Source: Acidobacteriota bacterium (GTDB lineage Bacteria > Pseudomonadota > Alphaproteobacteria > Caulobacterales > Hyphomonadaceae). From it: a stretch of 64,000 nt of DNA. Positions 42,457-52,400 of the stretch are shown here, one piece after another (position 1 is the stretch's first letter; each line of letters begins with the position of its first letter). The DNA lies in the NCBI GenBank assembly GCA_016712445.1, contig JADJRB010000002.1, forward strand, positions 496,001 through 560,000. Reading direction: 5' to 3'. The notes under the pieces were generated by a model, which searched no databases, was not told the DNA's origin, and saw nothing but the letters and a program-made list of their open reading frames with translations. The translations under genes and the position numbers were made by a program.

Positions 42457-43419
42457 TTACTTGATGGGCGACCGGGGCCGGGGCGGCAGTTTGGTGCGGC
42501 GGAACCCTTCCCCGGTCAGGCCGTAAGAGCGCGTCTTGTACGGAACTTTGGGCGCCAGCTCGGAAGCCACTTCCTTCGATTTCGCGCCCTTGCGGGCCTT
42601 GGGGCCAGGGGCCGGCGCCTTTTTGGCGGCCTTGGCGCTTTCGGTCTTGCCGACGCTGGCAGCGACCAGGGCGGCGCGTTCCTTGTGGCTCAGGGGGCGC
42701 CACTTGCCCTGTGGCAGGCCGCCCAGTTCGATCGGGCCAACGCGGATCCGCTGCAGGTCAACGACGCGCAGGTGGACCAGCGAACACATCCGCCGGATCT
42801 GGCGGTTGCGCCCCTCGTTCAGGATGAAGCGCAGCGTGTCCTCGCCCTCGGCATTGACCTTTGCGGGTCGCAGCTTGCGGCCATCGAGTTCGAGTCCATG
42901 GCGCAACAGCGCAAGCTTTTCAGGCGTGATCTCGCCGAGGACTTTGACGACATATTCCTTGTCGACATCACTCAGGGGGCCGATCACGGCCTTTGCGAGC
43001 ACACCATCTTCGGACAAGATGAGCAAGCCGCGCGAGTCCTTGTCGAGCCGCCCGAGCGGCGCCATCTTGTTGTTGCGGCCCGGAATAGCGGGCGCCTGAC
43101 CGACCAGCGTTTTCTCCGTGATCAGACGAATGGCCGGCGTCTCGCCCGGCTCCGGCGTTCCGGACACATAACCCACCGGCTTGTTCAGAACGATCGACAA
43201 CTGGTTGTCGAGCTTGTTGGCCGCCTTGGCGTTCAGCTTGATCGTCTGGCCCGGCAGGATGCGCTCGCCGAGTTCGGTGACGACCTTGCCGTCCAGTTCG
43301 ACCAGACGCTGCTCGATCAACGCATCGGCTTCGCGGCGCGAGCATACGCCTTCGAGCGCCAGCCATTTGTTGATCCGTACCGGCTCGGCGCCGTCGTATG
43401 TCTTCGTCCAGGCGGCCAT
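42457..43419 (-). CDS. S4-domain RNA pseudouridine synthase (RsuA/RluB/RluF family)
   Basis: Converts uridine to pseudouridine in rRNA. 320 aa: an N-terminal S4 RNA-binding domain (VRINKWLALEGVCSRREADALIEQR), then the catalytic core with GRLDKDSRGLLILSEDG carrying the catalytic Asp, KEYVVKVLGEI, and the C-terminal signature EGRNRQIRRMCSLV. A basic Lys/Ala/Pro-rich tail of about 70 residues follows, as is common in alphaproteobacterial versions. The core looks closest to RluF, but RluB cannot be excluded. ATG 43419 lies 4 bp after the acyl-CoA dehydrogenase stop, so the two are probably co-transcribed. Confidence 0.92.
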   Translation of the reverse strand: MAAWTKTYDGAEPVRINKWLALEGVCSRREADALIEQRLVELDGKVVTELGERILPGQTIKLNAKAANKLDNQLSIVLNKPVGYVSGTPEPGETPAIRLITEKTLVGQAPAIPGRNNKMAPLGRLDKDSRGLLILSEDGVLAKAVIGPLSDVDKEYVVKVLGEITPEKLALLRHGLELDGRKLRPAKVNAEGEDTLRFILNEGRNRQIRRMCSLVHLRVVDLQRIRVGPIELGGLPQGKWRPLSHKERAALVAASVGKTESAKAAKKAPAPGPKARKGAKSKEVASELAPKVPYKTRSYGLTGEGFRRTKLPPRPRSPIK

Positions 43420-43423
43420 GTGA

Positions 43424-45196
43424 CTATCCGATCCCGAACAATGCGCGGCTGTTGGCAAGAAACCGGTCGCCGCCTTCGATGATGCCGGGCACGCGGCCCG
43501 GCGCTGCGGCAAGGGATGTTTCCGCGAAGAAACCTGCAAGCGCCGTCTGGCGTGCGCGGAAGTCAGCATCCATGCTGCGCGAGGCCAGCGCAGCGCGCGC
43601 CAGGAAGTGCCCGCCGATCACGTCACCCGCAAGCGCAAGGTAAGCAGTCGCACCGGCAAGCGCCTTGTCCTGCTCTTCGTCTTTCATTCGCGCCAGCATC
43701 CAGTCGGTCGCCTCGGCGAGCGCTTTCGAAGCAGCCCAGAGCCGTTCGGCCAGCTGCACGAATTGCGGATCGTTCGTCGAACGCGCGAGGCGGACGGTCT
43801 CGTCGATCTCCGTCAGCATGGCACGCATCGACGTGCCACCATTGCCGGCGAGCTTGCGCCCGACAAGATCGATGGCCTGGATTCCATTGGTGCCTTCATA
43901 GATCGGCGCGATGCGCGCATCGCGGTAGAGCTGCGCGGCGAGTGTCTCGCTCATGTAGCCCATACCGCCGTGCACCTGCACGCCAAGGCTCGCGACATCC
44001 ACACCCATGTCGGTGCTCCAGGCCTTCGCAATCGGCGTCAGCAGGTCTTCGCGGGCCTTTGAGGCGGCGCGGATCGCGGGCACGTTGGAGGCGTGGGCAA
44101 GATCGGCCGCCACACCGCAGGCATAGCAGATCGCACGGGCCGCTGCGACGCGGGCGCGCATGGTGATCAGTGTACGGCGCACATCGGCATGGTGGAGGAT
44201 TGGCGCAGCGCCGGCCACACCATCCGCTTTTCCCTGTTTTCGTTCCTGCGCATAATTGAAGGCCGCCTGATAGGCCGCTTCGCCCAAGCCGACGCCTTCG
44301 AGCCCAACGTTCAGGCGCGCCGAGTTCATCATCGTGAACATGCACGCGAGACCCTTGTTGGCCTCGCCGATCAGCCAACCGGTCGCGCCGGCGTATTCCA
44401 TCACGCAGGTCGGGCTGGCATGGATCCCGATCTTTTTCTCGAGGCCGATGCAGCGCACAGCGTTGCGCGCGCCCGGCGAGCCGTCTTCGTTGACGATGAA
44501 CTTCGGCACGATGAACAGCGAGATGCCGCGCGAACCCGCCGGAGCCCCCGGCAGGCGCGCAAGCACGAGATGGATGATGTTGTCGGTGAGGTCGTGGTCA
44601 CCCCAGGTGATGTAGATTTTCTGACCGGTGATCGCGAAGCTGCCATCGGGATTCGGCACCGCCTTGGTCGACAGCGCGCCGACATCGCTGCCGGCCTGCG
44701 GCTCGGTGAGGTTCATCGTGCCGGTCCAGTCGCCAGAAACCAAGCGCGGCAGGTAGGTCTGCTTCTGCGCGTCCGTGCCATGCGCGAGCAACGCCTCGAT
44801 GGCGCCCTGGCTCAGCATGGGGCACAGGCCGAACGCCATGTTCGCGGCGTGGAACATTTCCATCACGCCGAGCGCCAGCGCGCGCGGCAGTCCCTGGCCG
44901 CCCCAGGCTTCCGGGGCCGCGAGCCCCATCCAGCCGCCGGAGCGGAAGGCATCATAGGCGGCCCTGAAGCCGTCCGGCGCGATCACGCCGTCCGCCTCAA
45001 GCCGCGCGCCCTGCGAATCGCCAACCGGGTTCAGCGGCGCCAGAACATCCCGCGCAAGCTTGGCCGCCTCTTCGAGGATTGGCCCGACGATATCCTCATC
45101 ATAGGCCTCCAGTCCCGGCAGCCCCGCGACCTGACCCAGGCCCGCTACAGCCTTGAGAGAAAACTCGATTTCGTCCGTCGGGGCGTCATAAGCCAT
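43424..45196 (-). CDS. Acyl-CoA dehydrogenase, DmdC-like long form
   Basis: FAD enzyme oxidising an acyl-CoA at C2-C3, 590 aa. This is longer than classical ~380-aa ACADs because of an added N-terminal helix and a C-terminal domain, as in DmdC (3-methylmercaptopropionyl-CoA dehydrogenase) and related proteins. Seen: TGTMNLTEPQAGSDVGALST for FAD/substrate, ITGQKIYITWGDHDL, and VDVASLGVQVHGGMGYMSETLAAQLYRDARIAPIYEGTNGIQAIDLVGRKL with the catalytic Glu region. The DmdC annotation is structural only; many such paralogues act on ordinary fatty acyl-CoAs. ATG 45196 was taken. Confidence 0.92.
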   Translation of the reverse strand: MAYDAPTDEIEFSLKAVAGLGQVAGLPGLEAYDEDIVGPILEEAAKLARDVLAPLNPVGDSQGARLEADGVIAPDGFRAAYDAFRSGGWMGLAAPEAWGGQGLPRALALGVMEMFHAANMAFGLCPMLSQGAIEALLAHGTDAQKQTYLPRLVSGDWTGTMNLTEPQAGSDVGALSTKAVPNPDGSFAITGQKIYITWGDHDLTDNIIHLVLARLPGAPAGSRGISLFIVPKFIVNEDGSPGARNAVRCIGLEKKIGIHASPTCVMEYAGATGWLIGEANKGLACMFTMMNSARLNVGLEGVGLGEAAYQAAFNYAQERKQGKADGVAGAAPILHHADVRRTLITMRARVAAARAICYACGVAADLAHASNVPAIRAASKAREDLLTPIAKAWSTDMGVDVASLGVQVHGGMGYMSETLAAQLYRDARIAPIYEGTNGIQAIDLVGRKLAGNGGTSMRAMLTEIDETVRLARSTNDPQFVQLAERLWAASKALAEATDWMLARMKDEEQDKALAGATAYLALAGDVIGGHFLARAALASRSMDADFRARQTALAGFFAETSLAAAPGRVPGIIEGGDRFLANSRALFGIG

Positions 45197-45314
45197 CGGT
45201 AGTCCACGTCTTGGATAGGTGTTATGCGAGGCCAGTGATAATGAATTGGTTCAAAGATCGAAAGTCTGCACTACTTTCGCGGCCGACCCGTTGGGCATTT
45301 TGGAGACGAACACA

Positions 45315-46049
45315 ATGAGACTTTTCCTGATTTCCGCCAGCGCACTCGCGCTTGCCGCGTGCGCCCCCACGACCGAGGCGCCGGCAACCGATGCCGCGCC
45401 GGCGACCGAAACGACCGAGCCTGCCGCCGCGCCGGTTGAAGAACTGCCGCTCGGCGCTGCCGGCACGTACACGGCGGACCCCTGGCATACGTCGGTAACC
45501 TGGCGCGTGAAGCACCTTGGCCTGTCGAACTACACGGCACGGTTCAAGACGGTGAACGCCACGCTGCAATTCAATCCGGGCGACCTCGCCGCGAACTCCG
45601 TGGAAGTCATGATCGACCCGCTTTCGGTCGAAACCGACTTCGCCGGCGACTACAAAGGCACCCACCCGGACAGCCCGTATGCCAGCTTCAACGAGTCCCT
45701 CGGCAAGAGCCCGGACTGGTTCAATGCCGGCGCGTTCCCGCAGATCACCTTCAAGTCGACCGGCGTGACGCAGACCGGCGCGGCAACCGGCAAGGTTACG
45801 GGCGACCTCACCTTCCGCGGCGTGACCAAGCCGGTGACGCTGGATGTCACTTATAACGGCATGGTCCAGCTGCCCTGGACGCCGGGACAGGACCGCATTG
45901 GCTTCTCTGCAACGACGACGCTGAAGCGTTCGGAGTTCGGCATGGACAGCAACCTCGAATTCATCGGCGACGATATCGACCTGCTGATCGAGACCGAGTT
46001 CCTGCAGGACAAGCCTGCAGAAGCCACCACCGAAGCTGCACCTGAATAA
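45315..46049 (+). CDS. YceI-family lipoprotein
   Basis: 244-aa lipoprotein with signal peptide MRLFLISASALALAAC (lipid-modified Cys16). An Ala/Thr/Pro-rich spacer (about 17-48) precedes a YceI lipocalin-like beta barrel (YTADPWHTSVTWRVKHLGLSNYTARF ... GDLTFRGVTKPVTLDVTYNG) that binds isoprenoid-like or other hydrophobic ligands in known members. The stop codon overlaps the ATG of the cytochrome b561-YceI gene by one base (TAATG), implying coupled translation. ATG 45315 was chosen because it starts the signal peptide and has GGAGA upstream. Confidence 0.93.
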   Translation: MRLFLISASALALAACAPTTEAPATDAAPATETTEPAAAPVEELPLGAAGTYTADPWHTSVTWRVKHLGLSNYTARFKTVNATLQFNPGDLAANSVEVMIDPLSVETDFAGDYKGTHPDSPYASFNESLGKSPDWFNAGAFPQITFKSTGVTQTGAATGKVTGDLTFRGVTKPVTLDVTYNGMVQLPWTPGQDRIGFSATTTLKRSEFGMDSNLEFIGDDIDLLIETEFLQDKPAEATTEAAPE

Positions 46050-47242
46050 TGTCTGACGCCGCTTCGTCACGGTACACCAGCGTTGCCATCGCCCTTCACT
46101 GGGCGATGGCGGCCTTGCTCGCCTTCATGATCTGGCTTGGCTGGAACATGGATGACAACGAAGCCCGCTACCAATTGCACAAGTCGATCGGCATTACGGT
46201 GCTGTTCCTTGCGCTGGCGCGGCTGGCCTGGCGCTATGCCAACCCGCCGCCGCCTCTTCCAGACAACATGGCGAAGATCGAGAAGACCGCATCGCATGCG
46301 GTCCATGTGGCCTTCTATGTCCTGATGATCGGCATTCCGATCATGGGCTGGTTGCTCGTCTCTGTCTCACCTTTTCAGGTTTCGACCGTGCTCTACGGCA
46401 TGGTCAGCTGGCCGCACCTGCCCTTCCCCGACAGCTGGAAGAGCAAGGACCTGTTCGAAGTTGTCGAGACCATACACGGCAAGGGAGCCTGGCTCGTGAT
46501 CGGATTGCTTGGCCTGCACGTCGCCGGCGCGGTGAAACACGAAATCGGCGCTGAAGACGGCGTATTGAAGCGGATGCTGCCGGGTCTGTTCGGCAAGGCG
46601 GCAGCGCCGGCCCTGCCCGCGCGCGGCGCCGTGTTCGCGTTTGGCGGAAGCCTCCTGCTGTTCGCAGCGATTGCGGCGATCCCGCTGCTTCCGCTTGGCT
46701 CAGGCAATGCTGCACCGGCCGGCGCACCCGCTGCAGCCACCAGCGATGTCAACTGGACCGTCGATTACGATTCCTCGGAGATCGCGTTCGAAGGCCTCTA
46801 TGAAGGCAAACCCTTCGACGGCGAATTCGAATCCTGGACGGCCGAAGTCGCCTTCTACCCCGATGACCTCGCCCGATCTCACGTCAGCGTCATCATCGAC
46901 GCCCGCTCGGCCAAAACGGGCAAGAAGCTATATGATGACAGCCTGAAGGGCGCCGAATGGTTCGACATGGCGGCTTTCCCGCAGGCGACGGTCGAACTGA
47001 CAGATTTCAAGACCGCGCCCGGCGGCTACGAAGCGACCGCCACGCTGTCCGTGAAAGACGGCTCGGTGAGCATACCGCTTGCCTTCTCGCTCGAGATCGA
47101 AGGCGACCGCGCGAAACTTGAAGGCACCGCCGAGCTCTCACGCAAGGCGCTGAACCTTGGCCAGAAGTCGGACGCGTCGAACAGCTGGATAGCCGACAAG
47201 GTCGTGGTCACGGTATCCGGCCGGGCAGACCGCAAGGCGTAG
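46049..47242 (+). CDS. Cytochrome b561-YceI fusion protein
   Basis: 397 aa with two fused modules. Residues 1-175 are a prokaryotic cytochrome b561 with four hydrophobic helices and heme-ligand histidine candidates: ALHWAMAAL (His17), YQLHKSIG, SHAVHVAFYV and LLGLHVAGAVKH. A fifth hydrophobic helix (about 200-220) leads out to a periplasmic YceI barrel (about 230-397; WTVDYDSSEIAFEG ... FPQATVELTDF ... RKALNLGQKSD). The membrane heme protein may pass electrons to or from a quinone or other ligand held by the YceI modules. It forms a pair with the upstream YceI lipoprotein by a 1-nt overlap. Confidence 0.92.
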   Translation: MSDAASSRYTSVAIALHWAMAALLAFMIWLGWNMDDNEARYQLHKSIGITVLFLALARLAWRYANPPPPLPDNMAKIEKTASHAVHVAFYVLMIGIPIMGWLLVSVSPFQVSTVLYGMVSWPHLPFPDSWKSKDLFEVVETIHGKGAWLVIGLLGLHVAGAVKHEIGAEDGVLKRMLPGLFGKAAAPALPARGAVFAFGGSLLLFAAIAAIPLLPLGSGNAAPAGAPAAATSDVNWTVDYDSSEIAFEGLYEGKPFDGEFESWTAEVAFYPDDLARSHVSVIIDARSAKTGKKLYDDSLKGAEWFDMAAFPQATVELTDFKTAPGGYEATATLSVKDGSVSIPLAFSLEIEGDRAKLEGTAELSRKALNLGQKSDASNSWIADKVVVTVSGRADRKA

Positions 47243-47286
47243 TTGCCCCGTTTGTCGCCGAGCAGAGCAGTGATAAGGCGGGTCGG

Positions 47287-48234
47287 ATGACCGCCCAGAT
47301 CGTGCCCATCCTGCCAGAAACGATTGCCCTCGCCGCCGAAGTGCTGAGTGAGGGCGGCCTCGTGGCCATCCCCACGGAGACAGTCTACGGGCTCGCCGCC
47401 GACGCGGCCAACCCTGAAGCGGTCGCACGCATCTACGAAGCCAAGGGACGGCCGCGTTTCAATCCGCTGATCGCGCATGTCGCGTCGCTGAAGATGGCGG
47501 AAGCCGAAGCTGAGTTTTCTGATCTTGCGCGCCTGTGCGCCGAAAAGTTCTGGCCCGGCCCGCTTACGATGGTGCTGCCCGCGCGCCCGGGCGGCCAGGT
47601 ATCTGACCTCGCGCGCGCCGGCCTCAACACGGTCGCGGTCCGCTGGCCGGCGCACCTCGCCGCGCGCTCACTTATTGCCGCATTCGGGCGGCCGCTCGTT
47701 GCACCGTCTGCAAACCGGTCAGGTCATGTGAGCCCGACCCGTGCCGAACACGTAATCGCCGATCTTGGCGACCGGATCGACCTGATCCTCGATGGCGGTC
47801 CGTGCGATGTCGGCATGGAGTCCACCATCCTCGGCTTCGAGGGCGAGGCGCCCGTTCTCCTCCGGCCAGGCGGTGTGCCGACAGCTGCCCTGGCCGACGC
47901 ACTCGGCCGGCCGGTCCGGGCGCATAACGCAGACGCCGCCATCAATGCCCCGGGGCAGCTGAAATCCCACTACGCGCCAAACGCCCGCCTCCGGCTCAAT
48001 GCCGACGCGCCGGATGCGGGTGAAGGCTATCTCGGGTTCGGGCCGGGCTCGGTGGCCGGCCTGAACCTTTCGCCGTCCGGCGATCTCGTCGAGGCCGCGT
48101 CCAAGCTGTTCGCCATGCTGCGCGCCCTTGATGCGCGGTTCGAGCGCATCGCGGTGTCGCCCATTCCCGGCACCGGGCTAGGCGAAGCCATCAACGATCG
48201 TTTGCAACGCGCGGCCTACCGCGAGGCAGACTGA
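47287..48234 (+). CDS. tsaC: L-threonylcarbamoyladenylate synthase, Sua5 form
   Basis: Makes threonylcarbamoyl-AMP, the intermediate for the t6A37 modification of tRNAs reading ANN codons. 315 aa: an N-terminal YrdC domain (ALAAEVLSEGGLVAIPTETVYGLAADA, AKGRPRFNPLIAHV, RLCAEKFWPGPLTMVLPAR, APSANRSGHVSPT) plus the extra C-terminal Sua5 domain (about 215-315, GQLKSHYAPNARLRLN ... GLGEAINDRLQRAA). The longer domain plan favours Sua5 rather than short TsaC. It is convergent with the DUF3126 gene, 5 bp between stops. Confidence 0.95.
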   Translation: MTAQIVPILPETIALAAEVLSEGGLVAIPTETVYGLAADAANPEAVARIYEAKGRPRFNPLIAHVASLKMAEAEAEFSDLARLCAEKFWPGPLTMVLPARPGGQVSDLARAGLNTVAVRWPAHLAARSLIAAFGRPLVAPSANRSGHVSPTRAEHVIADLGDRIDLILDGGPCDVGMESTILGFEGEAPVLLRPGGVPTAALADALGRPVRAHNADAAINAPGQLKSHYAPNARLRLNADAPDAGEGYLGFGPGSVAGLNLSPSGDLVEAASKLFAMLRALDARFERIAVSPIPGTGLGEAINDRLQRAAYREAD

Positions 48235-48239
48235 AACGC

Positions 48240-48455
48240 TCAGCCGCCCGTGATGTCTTCCTTCAGGACAGTCATCATGAACTGGTAGGAGGTCTCGCCC
48301 TCGTCTTCGTCCTTGTAGACGACCGCGAGGAATTCGGCGCCGAGGTAGACTTCAAGCGAGTCATTCGCCTTGTCGCGGGCGAGCAGGCGCAGGCCGGGAT
48401 TCAGCTTTTCCTTGAGATAGGCCTCAAGGCGCAACGTTTCTTCTTTGTTTATCAT
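48240..48455 (-). CDS. DUF3126 family protein
   Basis: 71-aa cytosolic protein, matching the small alphaproteobacterial DUF3126 family in length and in the segments EAYLKEKLNPGLRLLARD, SLEVYLGAEFLAVVYKDEDEGE and SYQFMMTVLKEDI. The function is unknown. In related genomes it commonly stands next to cysE, as here (cysE is 82 bp upstream in the same direction), so the pair may be one transcript. Confidence 0.88.
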   Translation of the reverse strand: MINKEETLRLEAYLKEKLNPGLRLLARDKANDSLEVYLGAEFLAVVYKDEDEGETSYQFMMTVLKEDITGG

Positions 48456-48537
48456 GGGAAATCCTGAACCAAATCAACACCGGGCAAGACTAGTCGCTTT
48501 GGGCCGCGCCGCAAAGTGCTGCACTGCAAGGTGACGG

Positions 48538-49350
48538 TCAGCTGGAGGCCTGGTCCGGAATGCCTTGGTCCATGGACTGCGCCGGCTGGCAGCAGCTCGG
48601 CCCACCCACCACCTTCGCGGGCACGCCGGCCACGGTGCAATGCGCGGGCACATCCTTCAACACCACACTGCCGGCAGCGACCTTTGCTTCATCGCCAACC
48701 GTGATGTTGCCGAGGATCTTGGCGCCAACGGACAGGAGCACGCCGCGCCCGATCTTCGGATGGCGGTCGCCGACTTCCTTGCCCGTTCCGCCGAGCGTGA
48801 CACCGTGCAGCAGCGAACAGCCATCGCCGACAACCGCAGTTTCACCGATCGTAATGCCGGATGCGTGGTCGAGCATCACACCGCGCCCGATGCGGGCGGC
48901 GGGGTGGATGTCCACGTCGAACAGTTCAGACGCCCGGCTCTGGAAATGGAATGCCAGGGTTTCCCGTCCCTGCCGCCAGAGTTCGTGGGCGACCCGGTGC
49001 GTCTGCAAAGCGAGATAGCCTTTGAAGAAAAGGAAAGGCTGCAACATGCCGCGGCAGGCGGGGTCGCGCTCAAGCACCGCCTGCAAGTCGTCCTCTGCCA
49101 TGGAGACGAGCGACGGCGCTGCATCGTAGATATCTGACACGACATGGCGCACCTGCTGCGTCGCCATTGCCGGGCTCGCGAGCTTTTCGGCCAGATGGTA
49201 CGACAAGGCCTGTCCGAGACGGCCATGATTGAGGATCGCCGCATTGAGATAGCTGGAGAGCGAAGGCTCTTCTGCCGCCGCCGCCGTCGCTTCGAATCTC
49301 AGGCGTTTCCAGGCGGGCGCGGGCGCTCCGATGTCAGGATTGTCGATCAT
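48538..49350 (-). CDS. cysE: Serine O-acetyltransferase
   Basis: Makes O-acetylserine from serine and acetyl-CoA, the committed step to cysteine. 270 aa: an N-terminal helical domain (AAEEPSLSSYLNAAILNHGRLGQALSYHLAEKL) and a C-terminal left-handed beta helix of hexapeptide repeats. The active-site regions are DIHPAARIGRGVMLDHASGI, GETAVVGDGCSLLHGVTLGG, HPKIGRGVLLSVGAKILGNI and PARIVG-like VPAKVVGG. The C-terminal tail (SMDQGIPDQASS) could contact the synthase CysK. It lies upstream of the DUF3126 gene. Confidence 0.96.
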   Translation of the reverse strand: MIDNPDIGAPAPAWKRLRFEATAAAAEEPSLSSYLNAAILNHGRLGQALSYHLAEKLASPAMATQQVRHVVSDIYDAAPSLVSMAEDDLQAVLERDPACRGMLQPFLFFKGYLALQTHRVAHELWRQGRETLAFHFQSRASELFDVDIHPAARIGRGVMLDHASGITIGETAVVGDGCSLLHGVTLGGTGKEVGDRHPKIGRGVLLSVGAKILGNITVGDEAKVAAGSVVLKDVPAHCTVAGVPAKVVGGPSCCQPAQSMDQGIPDQASS

Positions 49351-49433
49351 GAGGGGCTCCTGCGCCGTTGGTCAAAGCTACATGGCGCGTCCGCGGCGCG
49401 ATTTCAACGAGTCCGGTCCGGGCGGCAGTTCGC

Positions 49434-52400
49434 CTATTCTGCATGCTGCATGTTTGCTGGTCTCGACCGGCCGCCGCGCCAGAACGGGCGCATCGTCGAC
49501 AGGCGGAATACGGCCGGCGTGAAATACAGGGCCAGCAGCGCCGAACCGCCCACTCCGCCGGCGATACCGGCCGCCAGCGGCATCCAGAACGCGTCGCCCG
49601 ACAGCAGGATCGGCACGAAGCCGCCCATCGTCGTCAGCGTGGTCGCGATGATGTGGCGCGTGGCGTCCATGACGACTTCGCGCTGCGCGATCACATCATC
49701 CGCCATCGCGGCCGGACTTCCCCGCAACAGGGACAACACGACGATGGTGCCGTTGATGGCGATGCCGAACAGGCCGAGGCTGCCGATGATTGCGTTGAAG
49801 CCGAACGGCAGGTTGAACAGCCAGACGCCGAAGAAGGCGAAGAACACCGACAGGATGCCCGTCGTCATGATCAACATCATCATGCGGAAGGAATTGAACA
49901 CCAGCATCACGGCGCCTGCCATCACCAGCATCAGCGGCACACCGACCGCTGCGAGGTTGCCTACCGCATCGCCGGAATTCTCAGCCTCGCCGCCGATCAG
50001 CATGTCGTAGCCAGCCGGCAGCGCAAATCCGGAAGCGGCCAGCTTCTCCTGAAACTTTTCAAGGCTCGGCGCGGGCAACGTGTACGGATCAAGGAAGGCG
50101 AGAATCTGGTTCGTCCGCAGGCCGTCCCGGCGCGAGATGATGGCCGTCTTCGGCACAAGCTCCATCTCGCCGAGCGCCGATAGCGGCGTGCCTGTGTCAC
50201 CCGGACGCGACCCGATGGTCTTTCCTTGAAGTTCGCTCAGGCTGGTGCGCCGGCTGTCGGACGAAATGATCCGCACCGGGAGTTCTTCAGTGCCTTCCAG
50301 CACAGAACCGGCGCGAACGCCTTCCAGTTCGGAATTGATGTTGGCCGCGAGTTCGACCAGACGACTGCCCGCAAGGCCGGTTGCCGACTCATCAGCTTTC
50401 AACCGCAGCGTCGGCGCGCCAAGCTCGAGCGAGGATTGGGCATAGGTGATACCCGGCGTCTCAGTCAGAACGGTGCGCACTTCGTTGCCGAGCCGGTTCA
50501 GGACCTCGAGGTCGGGTCCGCGCAGCACCAGTTCGATCGGCGCGTCAGCAGGCGGACCCTGCTCGAAAGGCAAGGCGAGGAACCGCGCCGACGGGAATTC
50601 GCGCCGCAATTGGCCCTGTACGTCGTCCACGATCTGCCGTGTGCGCTGGTTGCCATCCAGCTGCACCCAGCCATTCGCGAAACCTTCCACGCCGCGCGTG
50701 TTGTTGAAGGAGTTGTAATACACACGCGGCGACGGCTCTCCGAGAACCCATGTGACCGACTTCACGCCTTCATTCTGCTTGATCAGCTCGGTTGCCCGCT
50801 GCGTGATGGCCATCGTGTCGGCCAGGCTCGATTCGGCGGTCAGGCTCAGAGTCAGCTGGAACTGGTCACGCTCCGTCTGTGGAAAGAATTGCTGCGGCAA
50901 GCGCGTCATCAGCATCAGGCCGATGATGGCCGGCACAATGCAGATCACGATGCCGATCAGTGGAAACCGGATCACCGCCTCCAGGCTGGCGCGGTAGCCA
51001 TCGGAAACGAAATCGACCGACACGCCATCGCGCCACCAGCGGCGCGGGCGGCGTTTCTCGCCCCGCTCCCAGCCGCGCTGCCGGTCGAACCAGCCGGCCA
51101 TGGCCGGCACGAGAGTCACCGACAGAACAAACGACGCGACAATGGAGTAGATCACCGAAATGCCGATCATGCCGACAAACTCGCCTGCTGAGCCTGGCAG
51201 CATCGCGATCGGGGCGAAGGCGAGCGCTGTGGTCAGCGTCGAAGCGGCCAGCGGCGCAAATAGGTGTTTCAGGCTGCGGTCGATTGCTTCGAGACGCGAC
51301 AGACCCTTCGCCCGCCACTGGTCGATGTCGTCGACGACCACGATGGCGTTGTCGATCAGCAAGCCAAGCGAGATAACCAGCCCTGTGACCGACATCTGAT
51401 GGAGAGGCTGCCCAAAGATGTTGAACAGGATGAGCACCAGCGCGACCGTCAGCGGCATGGCCGTGCCGCAGACAAGCGCGGATCGCCAACCCATCGTGAA
51501 GAACAGCACGACGAACACGATCAGCGCGGAATAGCCGAGGTTTTGGGCAAGGCCGCTGAGGCGCGCGGTCGTATAGTGGCTCTGGTCGAAGACGATCTCG
51601 ACCTTGATGCCCGGCGGCACGCCTTCCGCAAAGGTTTCGACGGCTCCGCGGGCCCCCTCCGCCCAGCGGTCAACGCGCTGGTTCGGCGATATATAGGCAG
51701 CTACCAGAACGGCGCGCTGGCTGTTCTCGAACGCCATCCGCGTTGGCGGATCCTCGTAGCCCTTCACGACGGTTGCCACGTCGCCGACGCGAAGAACGGA
51801 CCCGTTCGGGGCTTGCAGCACAGGCACCGCGCGCACGCGAGATATGCTGTCCAGTTCGCCGCCCACTTCAACGCCGATGGTGCCGCCGTCGGTCCGCAAC
51901 CGCCCTGCAGGCGATTTGGCATCGGCCGCCGCGATGGCATTGGCCGTCGCAGCCATACTCACGCCTGCGGCCGACAGGCGATCACCGTCCACGATGACGC
52001 GCACTTCCTCCGTGGGCATACCGAAAGTCTCGGTCAGCTCCGTCCCGTCGAGGCGGCGAAAGGCATCCTGCAGGTCAAGGCCGAGGCGGCGCATCACCGA
52101 AAGCGGCGCCTCGCCTTCACCGGTCCATGTCAGCGACACGATCATGGTGCTGGCGCCGACATAGAAGCGAGTGATCTCGCCGGGCGATGCGGCGGGCGGA
52201 AAGCTCTGTTGCGCCTTGGCGACTTGCTCGCGCACCAGCGTCCAGGCGTTGTCGACTTCGGTGACTGTGAGGTTTTCCCGGATATTGATGCTCGCCTGCA
52301 CCACGCCCGCGCGGGCCGACGTTTCGACTTGTTCAATCTCCGGCAATTCCAGCAGCGCCGCTTCCAGAGGTTCGGCAACCAGCGCTTCCATCCGCTCGGC

